A stretch of DNA of 53,460 nt from Eubacteriales bacterium. Lineage in GTDB: Bacteria; Bacillota; Clostridia; Eubacteriales; Anaerofustaceae. The stretch is from the NCBI GenBank assembly GCA_024685545.1, contig JAIKVR010000022.1:1-53460 (forward strand). The letters run 5' to 3'. Made by a program: the position numbers and the translations under genes. The notes beneath the pieces are model-generated. The model had not been told where the DNA came from and searched no databases. It saw only the letters and a program-made list of their open reading frames with translations. This document shows, piece after piece, positions 25,986 to 34,392 of this stretch (positions within the stretch are counted from its first letter, which is position 1; each line of letters begins with the position of its first letter).

Positions 25986-26582
25986 TTACTTGAATACCAC
26001 TTCGTAATCTTCGAAACCGTCCAGCTTCATGAGAAGCTCCGTTATCGAGGTCCTGGCATTCCTCTCTGCCTCATGCAGCAGTCCCTTTTCCAATGCCGTC
26101 TTCTCATTGAGCTCTTTCTGCTCAGCTTCGAATCCGGCGACGTCCTCGACCGTAATGGGGTTGAAGATGTTCTTCTTCTGGTCATATACCTGCACGCTGT
26201 TCTCGTCGATATCATGCGATATTATGTACGCGTCCGGGATCTTTACCGTGATCACGTAATCTTCGACCTCAAAATCGACTTTCGACAGGTCCACGCCAGC
26301 CCTTATAATCCCGTCGTAAGTGACGATGAAGCTTTTCGTGGTCAGAGGGATCGTCCAGTCCTTGAACATCAGCGAGTTCGTAAAGTTGCCCAGACCGGTG
26401 TAGGAATATGTCACGGTCACCAGCTCTCCCGCAGTCTTAAAGGATTCAGACAATATCTCGCTGGTGATGCTCGGTGCGCCGAAATGCAGGGGGCCTTTAT
26501 AGGTCGCCCCGAAATAGAAGCCTGCAGACAGGCAACATACGCACAGAAAGAGCACCAGCATTATTTTCCAGAAAATCTTCAT
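25986..26582 (-). CDS. DUF4230 protein, membrane-anchored
   Basis: 198 residues. An N-terminal membrane anchor (about 5-25, KIMLVLFLCVCCLSAGFYFG) is followed by an extracytoplasmic domain with GELVTVTYSYTGLGNF and a C-terminal helix rich in Glu/Ala, the DUF4230 layout. Function of the family is unknown. The start overlaps the stop of the GGGtGRT gene by four bases (ATGA), so it belongs to the same operon as the GGGtGRT and Fe-S scaffold-like genes. Confidence 0.8.
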   Translation of the reverse strand: MKIFWKIMLVLFLCVCCLSAGFYFGATYKGPLHFGAPSITSEILSESFKTAGELVTVTYSYTGLGNFTNSLMFKDWTIPLTTKSFIVTYDGIIRAGVDLSKVDFEVEDYVITVKIPDAYIISHDIDENSVQVYDQKKNIFNPITVEDVAGFEAEQKELNEKTALEKGLLHEAERNARTSITELLMKLDGFEDYEVVFK

Positions 26583-27580
26583 TTCTTCAAAGCCTCATAA
26601 ACAGCCACCGCGCATGCGACAGTGGCTCCTACCATCGGATTGTTGCCCATCCCGATAAATCCCATCATCTCCACGTGCGCGGGCACGGAGGAGCTTCCGG
26701 CAAACTGTGCGTCTGAGTGCATGCGTCCCATCGTATCGGTCATGCCGTAGGAAGCCGGTCCGGCAGCCATATTGTCCGGGTGCAGAGTCCGTCCTGTACC
26801 GCCCCCGCTGGCGACCGAAAAGTATTTCTTTCCCTTCTCCACGCATTCCTTTTTGTATACTCCGGCTACAGGGTGTTGGAACCGGGTCGGGTTGGTGGAG
26901 TTGCCTGTTATGGAAACATCCACATCTTCTTTATGCATGATGGCTACGCCCTCTCTGACGTCGTCTGCCCCGTAGCAGCGGACCGCAGCCCTTGGTCCTT
27001 TGCTGTAGGGGATCTCGCGGACCACCTGCAGCTCGCCTGTTGCGTAGTCGAAAAGCGTCTGGACATAAGTAAAGCCGTTCACCCTTGCTATTATCTGCGC
27101 GGCATCCTTGCCGAGGCCGTTCAGGATGACCTTAAGCGGGGTCTGGCGAGCATTGTTGGCGTTGGTTGCGATCCCGATGGCGCCTTCCGCGGCAGCAAAG
27201 CTCTCATGACCGGCTAGGAAAGCAAAGCATTTAGTATCCTCGCTCAAAAGCATACCGCCGAGGTTGCCGTGTCCGAGCCCGACCTTCCTGTCGTAAGCGA
27301 CGCTTCCCGGCACACAGAAAGCCTGAAGGCCTATGCCTATGGCGCGGGCGGCTTCGGAAGCGCTCTTTACCTCTTTCTTCAAGGCGATGGCGCAGCCCAG
27401 CGTGTATGCCCACATTGCGTCGTCAAAAGCTATCGTCTGGACCTTTTTTACGATCCCTGCCGCGTCGACTCCTGCTTGTCTGCAGATCTGTTCAGCTTCG
27501 GACAGGTCCGCCATGCCGTACTCAGTCAGCGTCCTGCTTATGCCCTCGGCCCTTTTATCGTAATTCTCGAATAATTCCAT
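26579..27580 (-). CDS. GGGtGRT protein
   Basis: 333 residues. Contains the name-giving ASGGGTGRTLHPDNMA and downstream family blocks GMTDTMGRMHSDAQFAGSS and MGFIGMGNNPMVGATVACAV. The family is found in anaerobic Bacillota and related bacteria, usually beside an Fe-S scaffold-like gene, exactly as here; its reaction is not established. A Gly-rich nucleotide- or cofactor-binding role is only inference. It lies two bases downstream of the scaffold-like gene and overlaps the DUF4230 gene, forming a three-gene operon. Confidence 0.9.
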   Translation of the reverse strand: MELFENYDKRAEGISRTLTEYGMADLSEAEQICRQAGVDAAGIVKKVQTIAFDDAMWAYTLGCAIALKKEVKSASEAARAIGIGLQAFCVPGSVAYDRKVGLGHGNLGGMLLSEDTKCFAFLAGHESFAAAEGAIGIATNANNARQTPLKVILNGLGKDAAQIIARVNGFTYVQTLFDYATGELQVVREIPYSKGPRAAVRCYGADDVREGVAIMHKEDVDVSITGNSTNPTRFQHPVAGVYKKECVEKGKKYFSVASGGGTGRTLHPDNMAAGPASYGMTDTMGRMHSDAQFAGSSSVPAHVEMMGFIGMGNNPMVGATVACAVAVYEALKK

Positions 27581-27582
27581 CT

Positions 27583-28275
27583 CTACTCCTCTCTCGGGTC
27601 GGCGTAGCGTGCAGCCTCATCGAACCTGCCGTAGCGCCCGGTGGCGTTCTTGATTGCCTCATTGGCGTCAATGCCCTTCTTGACAGAATCCATCATGCGG
27701 CCGAGATTTACGTATTCATAGCCGATGATCTGATCGTCCTCGTCGAGAGCGAGCTTTGTAATATAACCTTCTGTCAGGTCCATATAGCGCGGTCCTTTGG
27801 AAAGTGTTCCGAAAGTGGTGCCCACCTGGCTCCTCATTCCCTTGCCAAGGTCCTCAAGGGAAGCGCCTACAGGTAGCCCGTTCTCGGAGAAAGCCGTCTG
27901 GCTGCGGCCATAGGCGATCTGCAGGAACAGTTCTCTCATAGCGGTGTTGATGGCGTCGCACACGAGATCTGTATTCAGTGCTTCCAGGATAGTCTTCCCG
28001 GGCAGTATCTCTGCGGCCATGGCTGCGGAGTGCGTCATGCCCGAACAGCCGATCACTTCGACCAATGCTTCCTGAATGATACCGTCCTTGACGTTGAGTG
28101 TGAGCTTGCACGCTCCCTGCTGCGGCGCGCAGCGCCCGACCCCGTGGGTCAGGCCTGAAATATCACTTATCTGGCTTGCCTTGACCCACTTTCCCTCCTC
28201 GGGGATAGGCGCCGGGCCGTGATTGGCGCCTTTGGCTATGCAGGTCATCTCTTCGATTTGCTTAGTATATTCCAT
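27583..28275 (-). CDS. NifU/IscU-like iron-sulfur scaffold protein (GGGtGRT partner)
   Basis: 230 residues from ATG 28275 (AAAGGAC upstream); a longer frame to 28308 is less likely because it enters the promoter. Contains HGVGRCAPQQGACKL and VEVIGCSGMTHSAAMAAE with cysteines placed as in Fe-S assembly scaffolds, then a C-terminal region unlike NifU (VGTTFGTLSKGPRYMDLTEG). Presumed to bind or pass on an Fe-S cluster to the GGGtGRT partner; this rests on domain similarity and gene pairing. First gene of the operon. Confidence 0.85.
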   Translation of the reverse strand: MEYTKQIEEMTCIAKGANHGPAPIPEEGKWVKASQISDISGLTHGVGRCAPQQGACKLTLNVKDGIIQEALVEVIGCSGMTHSAAMAAEILPGKTILEALNTDLVCDAINTAMRELFLQIAYGRSQTAFSENGLPVGASLEDLGKGMRSQVGTTFGTLSKGPRYMDLTEGYITKLALDEDDQIIGYEYVNLGRMMDSVKKGIDANEAIKNATGRYGRFDEAARYADPREE

Positions 28276-28303
28276 GATCTGTCCTTTCGTTTCATCACAG
28301 ACA

Positions 28304-28332
28304 ATCATATACTAACGGACATGGCAAGTCAA
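28304..28332 (-). promoter_or_regulatory. promoter of the Fe-S scaffold/GGGtGRT/DUF4230 operon
   Basis: TTGACT (28332-28327) and TATGAT (28309-28304), 17-base spacer, about 29 bases before the ATG. It lies back to back with the plus-strand promoter at 28364-28392; both use the same -35 hexamer. Confidence 0.7.
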
Positions 28333-28363
28333 TTTAACATGGACCGCTTTGTTTATTTGAAGT

Positions 28364-28392
28364 TTGACTTTTACACAAATAAAGCATAGAAT
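28364..28392 (+). promoter_or_regulatory. promoter of the 28414 gene
   Basis: TTGACT (28364-28369) and TAGAAT (28387-28392) with a 17-base spacer, directly before the GGAGG ribosome binding site of the next gene, which gives a very short leader. Confidence 0.7.
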
Positions 28393-28413
28393 TAGAGGGT
28401 ACCGGAGGACGAT

Positions 28414-29037
28414 ATGAAAAAAAGAAAAAAGGCCGGGCAGTTCCTGCCCGCGATGATAATCCTTTTAGGGCTTCTGTCAGCATTTCTTATACTGTATAAG
28501 GCAGGGATATTCAAAGGAGAGGAGAAATACCCCAGCGCTCCGGCCCCGTATTTCGACTCCGCAGACCTTAAGCACAGGGACTGTGTGACCTTCAGCTTCG
28601 ATTACCCCGCGGGATGGGACGTGACCACGAACGTATCCCCTGACGAAGTCGAAGAGGGCGAGGTATTCTTCGAAGCCACGGGAAAGACGATGGTGGAGAA
28701 CAGCTTTTCCGTCTTCCGTGTTGTGAAAGAATCCGGTAACGGCAACTCAGGGATTCAGAAGATCGCTTCCCTGGATGATGTGAGCAGGATAATCGCGTCG
28801 CTCAGCGAGACCTACGGTACGGATGTGACGCTCATTGACAGCGGCATCTACGATTACGGCGACAATAACTGCGGGATGACCTATAAGGCCTCAATGAGAT
28901 ACAGCGATTCGGACTATACAATCTACCAGACGTATTTCCTCATTGACCACAGAATCTACATTTTCACCGCGGTGGTCATAAACGGTGCAGATGAGAATGA
29001 CATGGCATCCGTTCCGTACTCGATACGATTCAACTGA
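28414..29037 (+). CDS. membrane-anchored extracytoplasmic protein of unknown function
   Basis: 207 residues. N-terminal basic stretch MKKRKKAG followed by a membrane segment (FLPAMIILLGLLSAFLILYK, 9-28), then an extracytoplasmic domain with VTFSFDYPAGWDVTTN, a motif typical of PsbP/DUF1795-like folds that bind at the membrane surface, and a C-terminal QTYFLIDHRIYIFTAVV ... VPYSIRF. No catalytic residues recognised. GGAGG lies six bases before ATG 28414. Confidence 0.7.
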   Translation: MKKRKKAGQFLPAMIILLGLLSAFLILYKAGIFKGEEKYPSAPAPYFDSADLKHRDCVTFSFDYPAGWDVTTNVSPDEVEEGEVFFEATGKTMVENSFSVFRVVKESGNGNSGIQKIASLDDVSRIIASLSETYGTDVTLIDSGIYDYGDNNCGMTYKASMRYSDSDYTIYQTYFLIDHRIYIFTAVVINGADENDMASVPYSIRFN

Positions 29038-29064
29038 TGTACTGAATAATCGTATATATCCGGT

Positions 29065-29093
29065 TTGAAATAATAATATCGTTATGATATCAT
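29065..29093 (+). promoter_or_regulatory. promoter of tRNA-Gln
   Basis: TTGAAA (29065-29070) and TATCAT (29088-29093) with a 17-base spacer, 11 bases before the mature tRNA 5' end. Confidence 0.65.
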
Positions 29094-29104
29094 TCTTCTC
29101 GTGC

Positions 29105-29180
29105 GGGGGCATCGCCAAGTCGGTAAGGCAACGGATTTTGATTCCGTGATGCGTAGGTTCGAATCCTGCTGCCCCTGCCA
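29105..29180 (+). tRNA. tRNA-Gln (anticodon UUG)
   Basis: 76 bases including an encoded CCA. Acceptor arm GGGGGCA pairs with TGCCCCT (one G-U); D arm GCC...GGC; anticodon stem ACGGA/TCCGT with loop TTTTGAT, anticodon TTG at 29138-29140; T arm with GGTTCGAATCC. All cloverleaf parts are intact. Confidence 0.96.
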
Positions 29181-29213
29181 TTTGACAAACAAGCCATTCG
29201 TCTTTGCCTGCAG

Positions 29214-29242
29214 AAAAGTTGAAGCTCATTTCAACTTTTTTT
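29214..29242 (+). terminator. intrinsic terminator after tRNA-Gln
   Basis: Stem AAAAGTTGAA (29214-29223) with TTCAACTTTT (29230-29239), 6-base loop and T-tail. It separates the tRNA from the following gene and argues against a start codon at 29204. Confidence 0.85.
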
Positions 29243-29317
29243 GTTATCGCAAAGCGGCGGACAGTTGACAGGCTCCCCCCTCTATCGGAGCAGAACAATA
29301 TCATTGGAAGTGATGGA

Positions 29318-30256
29318 TTGAAAACGCTATCTGCAGTTCTTTTTTTTATCACGGTACTGTATCTGGCCTCGACATACCTGATGTTCACGGCTATAAGCAA
29401 AAGGAAAAAGAATAATAAGCTGCCAATGTCCAAAGGAGTGACAAAAGCATTGGCACCGTATCGGGAAATAATAAAAAAAGGCAATGACTGGATCGAAGAC
29501 GAATATGATAACGGGCATATTAAGGATATCTATATCGAATCCTTCGACAAATTGAACCTGCATGCCATTTTTATTGAACATAAGAACAGCAGAGGGATCT
29601 TTCTGGAATGCCACGGATACAGAAGTACCGCCTCAAGAGATCTATATGCGTCCTGTTACGAGTATTACGACATGGGATACAGTTTACTCATCACGGATAA
29701 CAGAGCCTGTAACCTCAGCGAAGGAAAGTATATTACCTTCGGAATGCATGAAAGCATGGACATCCATAGCTGGATTGAGTATTTAAACAGAGAATTTCCC
29801 GGAAAGGATATTATTCTGGCGGGAATCTCCATGGGAGCCTCGTCCATACTGATGTCTTTAAGGAATACCGCTGAAAACACAAGCATAAGATGCGCGATCG
29901 CAGACAGCGGTTATATCTCTCCGTATGAGGAAGTGCTGTACTGCATCAAGCATTATTTCCGCTTGAACGGAAGAGCATTCATCGACATGATAGACGTATG
30001 GTGCAAACTGTTTGCGGGATTCAGTCTGAAAGAGAATGATACAGTATCATCGTTAAAAGAAGTAAAGATACCGATTCTGTTCATACACGGGCTGGCTGAT
30101 GAATTCGTACCGCCAGTGAATTCCGAAGAGAATTACAGAAGGTACGATGGCATAAAACAGTTGGAGCTGTTTGAAAATGCCGATCACGGGATGAGCTATT
30201 TAATCGATCCTGAAAGATATATTGAAAGCGTCAGAAGTATACTGTCGGAACAATAA
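29318..30256 (+). CDS. alpha/beta hydrolase, membrane-anchored
   Basis: 312 residues if started at TTG 29318, chosen because GGAAG lies upstream and the tRNA terminator rules out earlier starts. N-terminal membrane anchor (TLSAVLFFITVLYLASTYLM). Hydrolase core: oxyanion region FLECHGYRSTASRD, nucleophile elbow AGISMGASS (G-x-S-x-G), acid Asp in FIHGLADEFVPP and His in NADHGMSYLIDPE. This is the serine-hydrolase triad of lipase/esterase-like proteins. Substrate unknown; the anchor suggests it works at the membrane. Confidence 0.82.
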   Translation: MKTLSAVLFFITVLYLASTYLMFTAISKRKKNNKLPMSKGVTKALAPYREIIKKGNDWIEDEYDNGHIKDIYIESFDKLNLHAIFIEHKNSRGIFLECHGYRSTASRDLYASCYEYYDMGYSLLITDNRACNLSEGKYITFGMHESMDIHSWIEYLNREFPGKDIILAGISMGASSILMSLRNTAENTSIRCAIADSGYISPYEEVLYCIKHYFRLNGRAFIDMIDVWCKLFAGFSLKENDTVSSLKEVKIPILFIHGLADEFVPPVNSEENYRRYDGIKQLELFENADHGMSYLIDPERYIESVRSILSEQ

Positions 30257-30334
30257 TTCCCGTATTCACTGACATACAAAAAAAGATTGTAACCTTTTGC
30301 AAAGCTTCAATAACCGGGCATGCCGATAACCTGT

Positions 30335-30730
30335 CTACTTTGCCGTATCCATGCTTTTGCCGAAGACAAAAAAGCGCTGGTAAAGGAATTCGGTTACGAA
30401 GTTGAGCAGCATGTTCAAAACGGTCACCAGATACTCGTTCCATCCGAGGCCGTCCACCATCCAGCTGCCCAGCCATGTGGACAACGGAGTGAAAACGGCG
30501 TAGTACGCGGCCACTTTCAGCATAGCCACGGGAACGTTCGACGCTGACTTGAAAGTGAACCTGCGGTTCAGGGTAAAATTCCAGAGAACAGACAGCACCA
30601 GAGCCAAAAGGTAACATATCCGATAGGGCCAGTGCAGAACTTCCTTGAAAAGAGTGAAGGAAAGGATCTGTATCAGACCGGCGCTCACTGAAAACAGCGC
30701 GAATTTCAATGCTCTTATGAATTCTTTCAT
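30335..30730 (-). CDS. GtrA-family membrane protein
   Basis: 131 residues with four hydrophobic segments (about 10-28, 37-53, 68-90, 98-118) and the family blocks FSVSAGLIQILSF and LNRRFTFKSA and, at the end, LLNFVTEFLYQRFFVF. GtrA-like proteins are thought to help move lipid-linked sugars or support cell-wall glycosylation. Here it stands alone with no glycosyltransferase next to it, so the partner is not visible. Confidence 0.88.
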   Translation of the reverse strand: MKEFIRALKFALFSVSAGLIQILSFTLFKEVLHWPYRICYLLALVLSVLWNFTLNRRFTFKSASNVPVAMLKVAAYYAVFTPLSTWLGSWMVDGLGWNEYLVTVLNMLLNFVTEFLYQRFFVFGKSMDTAK

Positions 30731-30952
30731 GAAGTTCCTTTTCTCCCGTCTAAGGATCGATCTGTTTTTGCTATTATATCACATCCTCACCGTCAAGGCG
30801 ATCAATGGGGTTCAATGCGGGATTATCAGCAGAGGCTGCCTGTTTCGGTCCGCATGCCGCAGGGAGGAGTTACATAAGCCGCAGTGCGGGACACAGCACC
30901 ATGCCCGCTTCCGCTGAAACCGGCATAGGGCTTAAAGCGTCTAATTTTACGG

Positions 30953-30981
30953 TTGAAAACAGGGCCGTTTGTATCTATAAT
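30953..30981 (+). promoter_or_regulatory. promoter of the signal-peptidase-like gene
   Basis: TTGAAA (30953-30958), 17-base spacer, TATAAT (30976-30981). The leader would be about 124 bases to ATG 31112. The 30731-30952 stretch upstream holds no gene I can support. Confidence 0.7.
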
Positions 30982-31111
30982 TAAAAAAGGATTTATGCTC
31001 CACCAGTATCCGCACAGCCTGAAAGGCTCTGCAGTATCCTATTCTTCGTCCGCTGTCACCGGAGGCAGTCAGATCCTTCGTCACACGGCATACCGAACAA
31101 GGAAATCGACC

Positions 31112-32659
31112 ATGAGAAAAAAGATCAACATCATCATAAGCATATTTGTCTGGCTGCTCCTGATAATCACCGCAGTCATGACGGTGTACTCGGTATTGTC
31201 CAGACGCTTTTTCGATCACCGCGAGAGCGATCTCTTCGGATACAGGTTTTTCACGGTGCAGTCCGGATCGGGGCTTGAAGAGACCTTTGCATCAGGAGAT
31301 CTGGTGATATTCCGCAAAACTGATTCCGCTTCTCTCTCCCCCGGGGATCTGATCGCGTTCATCTCCACGAACAGCAGCACCTACGGGAAGACCATAGCGC
31401 ATAAGATACGCCGAGCCGCATTATCTGATGGAAACGTGCCGGGATTCGTTACCTGCAGCACAGCTACGGGTGCAGAAGACGAGGTCATCGTGACATATCC
31501 GTATATACTCGGAAAATATACAGCCACCGTACGCTACGGCGGAAAACTCTCCGCTCTGTTGAATACCGCGCAGGGAAGCCTGGTATGCATCTTCCTGCCT
31601 GCAGCGATGACGCTGATGCTGATCGTATCAGGATCACTCAGCAATATCAGACAGTATAAAGCACAGCAGCTTTCAGAGATCGAAGCCGAAAAAACCAAGC
31701 TGGAAGAAGACCGGCAGAAAAACGAAACAATGATGGAAGAGCTCCTGAAGCTCAAGGTCGAAGTCGACAGCATCACCAGCAAACAGGCATGGGAGCCGAA
31801 GCCTCTCGATAATAACGCAAAGAGATCGAAGATCGTTTCTAAAACCGGGAAAAAAGCATCAAACGGACCCTCGAGGGAAACGCACAGGGAAGATGCCATA
31901 AAAGCCCAGATCCAGAAAGAACCGACCGCACAGACCCCCAGACCTTCCCCGGCACCTCTGCCCGCGGATAAAAAACCCGAGCTCAAGGTTCTGGAAGAAG
32001 AGATAACCGAAGAAGTATTGAAGAAAGATGTCCCCGCGGACAGGCCGCTGATAGAGATTCCGGACGCCGCGGAAAAGATAGCCGAGCTGAACTCCCGTCA
32101 GCTGAGGCAGTCCGCAGACAGTGTAAAGAAATCGGGAGAAAAGACCATGTCCGGATCTCCTTCCGACAGTCAGAAGCCTAAAACGAGCGAGCCTTCCGCA
32201 AAGGAAGAAAGCAAGACATCGCCGGTCAGAAAAGCGGAATCCGGTCCCCGCCCTTCAGCTGCCGAAAAAATACTACAGGATAAAGCACCGTCTAAGACAA
32301 AGACCGCTTCTCCTTCTGAAGGTGAGGCATCAGGACGATCTGACAGGAAGGCCACGGACACCAAACCGCTGACGTCTCCGGCAAAAACAAAAGCAGCAGA
32401 AACAGATCCGAAGCCGTCCTCCGCAAAGACCCCGACAGCCGCTGCAGTGAGGCCTAAGCAGAAGCAGACGGCACAGAAGGCAGACTCTGCTCAAAGACCG
32501 AAAACAGCCAAAGATTCCGCCAAAAGAGCAGCATTTGAGGAATCCTCTGCAAAGCATACAGGGGTAAGGATCCTTCCCAAGCCGAAAGCCTCTGAGAAAA
32601 ACAGTTCCACAGGCTCAGGCAACAATATAATCATTCTTCCCGAGGATAAGGAAGAATAA
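31112..32659 (+). CDS. S26B signal-peptidase-like membrane protein with long charged tail
   Basis: 515 residues from ATG 31112 (AAGGAA upstream; an in-frame ATG at 30995 is an alternative). Membrane segment at about 7-28, then an external domain with FFTVQSGSGLEETFASGDLV, matching the SipW/ER-type box usually written SGSMEPT, and the later GKTIAHKIRRA with the presumed base H97. S53 is kept but the following Met is replaced and one residue inserted. A second membrane segment spans about 157-176. The remaining 340 residues are cytoplasmic: a coiled coil (about 183-230), then Lys/Pro/Ser/Ala/Thr-rich low complexity. Peptidase activity is uncertain. Confidence 0.7.
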   Translation: MRKKINIIISIFVWLLLIITAVMTVYSVLSRRFFDHRESDLFGYRFFTVQSGSGLEETFASGDLVIFRKTDSASLSPGDLIAFISTNSSTYGKTIAHKIRRAALSDGNVPGFVTCSTATGAEDEVIVTYPYILGKYTATVRYGGKLSALLNTAQGSLVCIFLPAAMTLMLIVSGSLSNIRQYKAQQLSEIEAEKTKLEEDRQKNETMMEELLKLKVEVDSITSKQAWEPKPLDNNAKRSKIVSKTGKKASNGPSRETHREDAIKAQIQKEPTAQTPRPSPAPLPADKKPELKVLEEEITEEVLKKDVPADRPLIEIPDAAEKIAELNSRQLRQSADSVKKSGEKTMSGSPSDSQKPKTSEPSAKEESKTSPVRKAESGPRPSAAEKILQDKAPSKTKTASPSEGEASGRSDRKATDTKPLTSPAKTKAAETDPKPSSAKTPTAAAVRPKQKQTAQKADSAQRPKTAKDSAKRAAFEESSAKHTGVRILPKPKASEKNSSTGSGNNIIILPEDKEE

Positions 32660-32681
32660 AATAATGCCTTTACGGCTTTTG

Positions 32682-32710
32682 GGCAGCCCGCACAGCAGGC
32701 TGCCTTATTC
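32682..32710 (+). terminator. terminator after the signal-peptidase-like gene
   Basis: Stem GGCAGCC (32682-32688) with GGCTGCC (32698-32704), followed by TTATTCT, 22 bases after the stop codon. Confidence 0.65.
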
Positions 32711-32723
32711 TATCCTCCCGAAG

Positions 32724-32752
32724 TTGCGAACATCGGGACAAACAGGTATAAT
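32724..32752 (+). promoter_or_regulatory. promoter of the C69 dipeptidase gene
   Basis: TTGCGA (32724-32729), 17-base spacer, TATAAT (32747-32752), 40 bases before the ATG at 32793; AGGAGG ribosome binding site follows. Confidence 0.7.
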
Positions 32753-32792
32753 TGAAAATCATAAAAGATCATTTTGACAGGAGGAAGCATAA

Positions 32793-34265
32793 ATGGGATG
32801 CACGACACTTCTTGTGGGGAAAAAAGCGAGCTATGACGGCTCTACGATGATGGCAAGGAACGAAGACAGCGGGGCGACAAAGTTTTCACAGAAGAAATTC
32901 ACGGTGGTGACCCCGGACAAGCAGCCGAGGCACTACGTTTCCGTAATATCCAAGGTGGAGATCGACCTACCCGACAATCCCATGAGATATACCCAGGTAC
33001 CCAGCGCGAGAGAAAGTGAAGGCGTCTGGGGGGAAGCAGGGGTAAACGAGAAAAACGTAGCGATGACTGAGACCGAGACCATCACCTCCAACGCAAGGGT
33101 TCAGGGAGCGGATCCTCTGGTACCGGGAGGGATCGGAGAGGAAGACATGCTTACTGTAGTGCTGCCTTATATCAGTTCCGCCAGGGAAGGCGTTTTGAGG
33201 CTCGGTAAGCTTCTGGAGGAATACGGCACCTACGAGATGAACGGCATTGGCTTCCAGGATGAGGACGAAGTGTGGTGGATGGAGACGCTCGGAGGCCATC
33301 ACTGGTTTGCAGTAAGGATACCAGATGAATGCTATGCGGTCATACCCAATCAGCAGGGCATAGATTTCTTTGATCTCGTGGACGCTTTCGGAGAGAAGAA
33401 AAACAACCTCTGTTCGGAAGACCTCATAGATTTCATTTTGGATAACCATCTGGATCTGACGGTGCGCACCGGCGAAGACAATGCCGCCCTTTTAGACGAC
33501 GATGAATTCGATGCAAGGGCCGCATTCAGCGGAAGTACAGATTCGGATCACAGCTACAATACGCCTAGAGCTTGGTTTATGCTGAGATACTTCAATCCCA
33601 ACACCTATAAATGGGACGGTGAGGACGCCGAATTCACACCAGTCAGCGACGATCTGCCTTTCTGCGAGACTCCGGAGAAGCTTATCACCGACACTGACGT
33701 CAAATACGTCCTGTCCTCCCACTATCAGGGAACACCCTACGACCCGTACGGGAAACACGGCGACGACAGTCTGCACGGAGCCTTCAGGCCAATCGGCATC
33801 AACCGCAACTGCGAGATGGTCCTTACTCAGATACGACCCTATATGCCGGATGAACTCAAGGCAGTGCAATGGGTAGCCTTCGGTTCCAATGCCTTCAACG
33901 CGATGGTTCCGTTCTATACGAATATCAATAAGACTCCAGATTACTTCGCATATACTCCGGAAAAACCGTCCACCGACAGCTTTTATTGGGCAAACAGGCT
34001 TATCGGCGCACTGGCAGACGCAAGTTTTTCCACCAGCGGTACGGTGATAGAACGCTACCAGCAAACCGTGGCAAGGAAAAGTCATGAGCTCTTGAATAAG
34101 TATGACAGAGAATTTAAGGAAGGCACCGACCCGGTCAGGTTCGCAGAGCAGGCCAACGAGGCTTTCAGCGCAATGGCCAGAGAAGCTACCGACGACGCAC
34201 TGGACAAAGTGCTGTTCAATGTGACGGTAGGAATGAAAAACGCATTCTCCCGTGAAGATGCCTGA
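32793..34265 (+). CDS. pepD: C69-family dipeptidase
   Basis: 490 residues. The N-terminus MGCTTLLVGKKASYDGSTMM and ARNEDSG is the signature of C69 (PepD/dipeptidase A) Ntn-hydrolases; Cys3 becomes the N-terminal nucleophile after processing. Other family blocks: VWGEAGVNEKNVAMTETET, GVNEK, EVWWMETLGGHHWFAVRIPD and SHYQGTPYDPYG. It hydrolyses a broad range of dipeptides in the cytoplasm. Normal length, own promoter and terminator, no signal peptide. Fits the peptide-using gene set further right (opp, M29, M20). Confidence 0.93.
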   Translation: MGCTTLLVGKKASYDGSTMMARNEDSGATKFSQKKFTVVTPDKQPRHYVSVISKVEIDLPDNPMRYTQVPSARESEGVWGEAGVNEKNVAMTETETITSNARVQGADPLVPGGIGEEDMLTVVLPYISSAREGVLRLGKLLEEYGTYEMNGIGFQDEDEVWWMETLGGHHWFAVRIPDECYAVIPNQQGIDFFDLVDAFGEKKNNLCSEDLIDFILDNHLDLTVRTGEDNAALLDDDEFDARAAFSGSTDSDHSYNTPRAWFMLRYFNPNTYKWDGEDAEFTPVSDDLPFCETPEKLITDTDVKYVLSSHYQGTPYDPYGKHGDDSLHGAFRPIGINRNCEMVLTQIRPYMPDELKAVQWVAFGSNAFNAMVPFYTNINKTPDYFAYTPEKPSTDSFYWANRLIGALADASFSTSGTVIERYQQTVARKSHELLNKYDREFKEGTDPVRFAEQANEAFSAMAREATDDALDKVLFNVTVGMKNAFSREDA

Positions 34266-34287
34266 ACATCATCCATGAACAGTACTG

Positions 34288-34315
34288 ACTGCGCTGCTAT
34301 GCAGCGCAGTTTTTG
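34288..34315 (+). terminator. intrinsic terminator of the C69 dipeptidase gene
   Basis: Perfect 10-base stem ACTGCGCTGC/GCAGCGCAGT (34288-34297 and 34301-34310) with a 3-base loop and TTTTT tail. Confidence 0.9.
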
Positions 34316-34392
34316 AATTGCAGTGAAAAAGTATAGATAGACGCGATACTGCTTATGATATAATTACACATACATGTATCCGGAGGGAAAAA

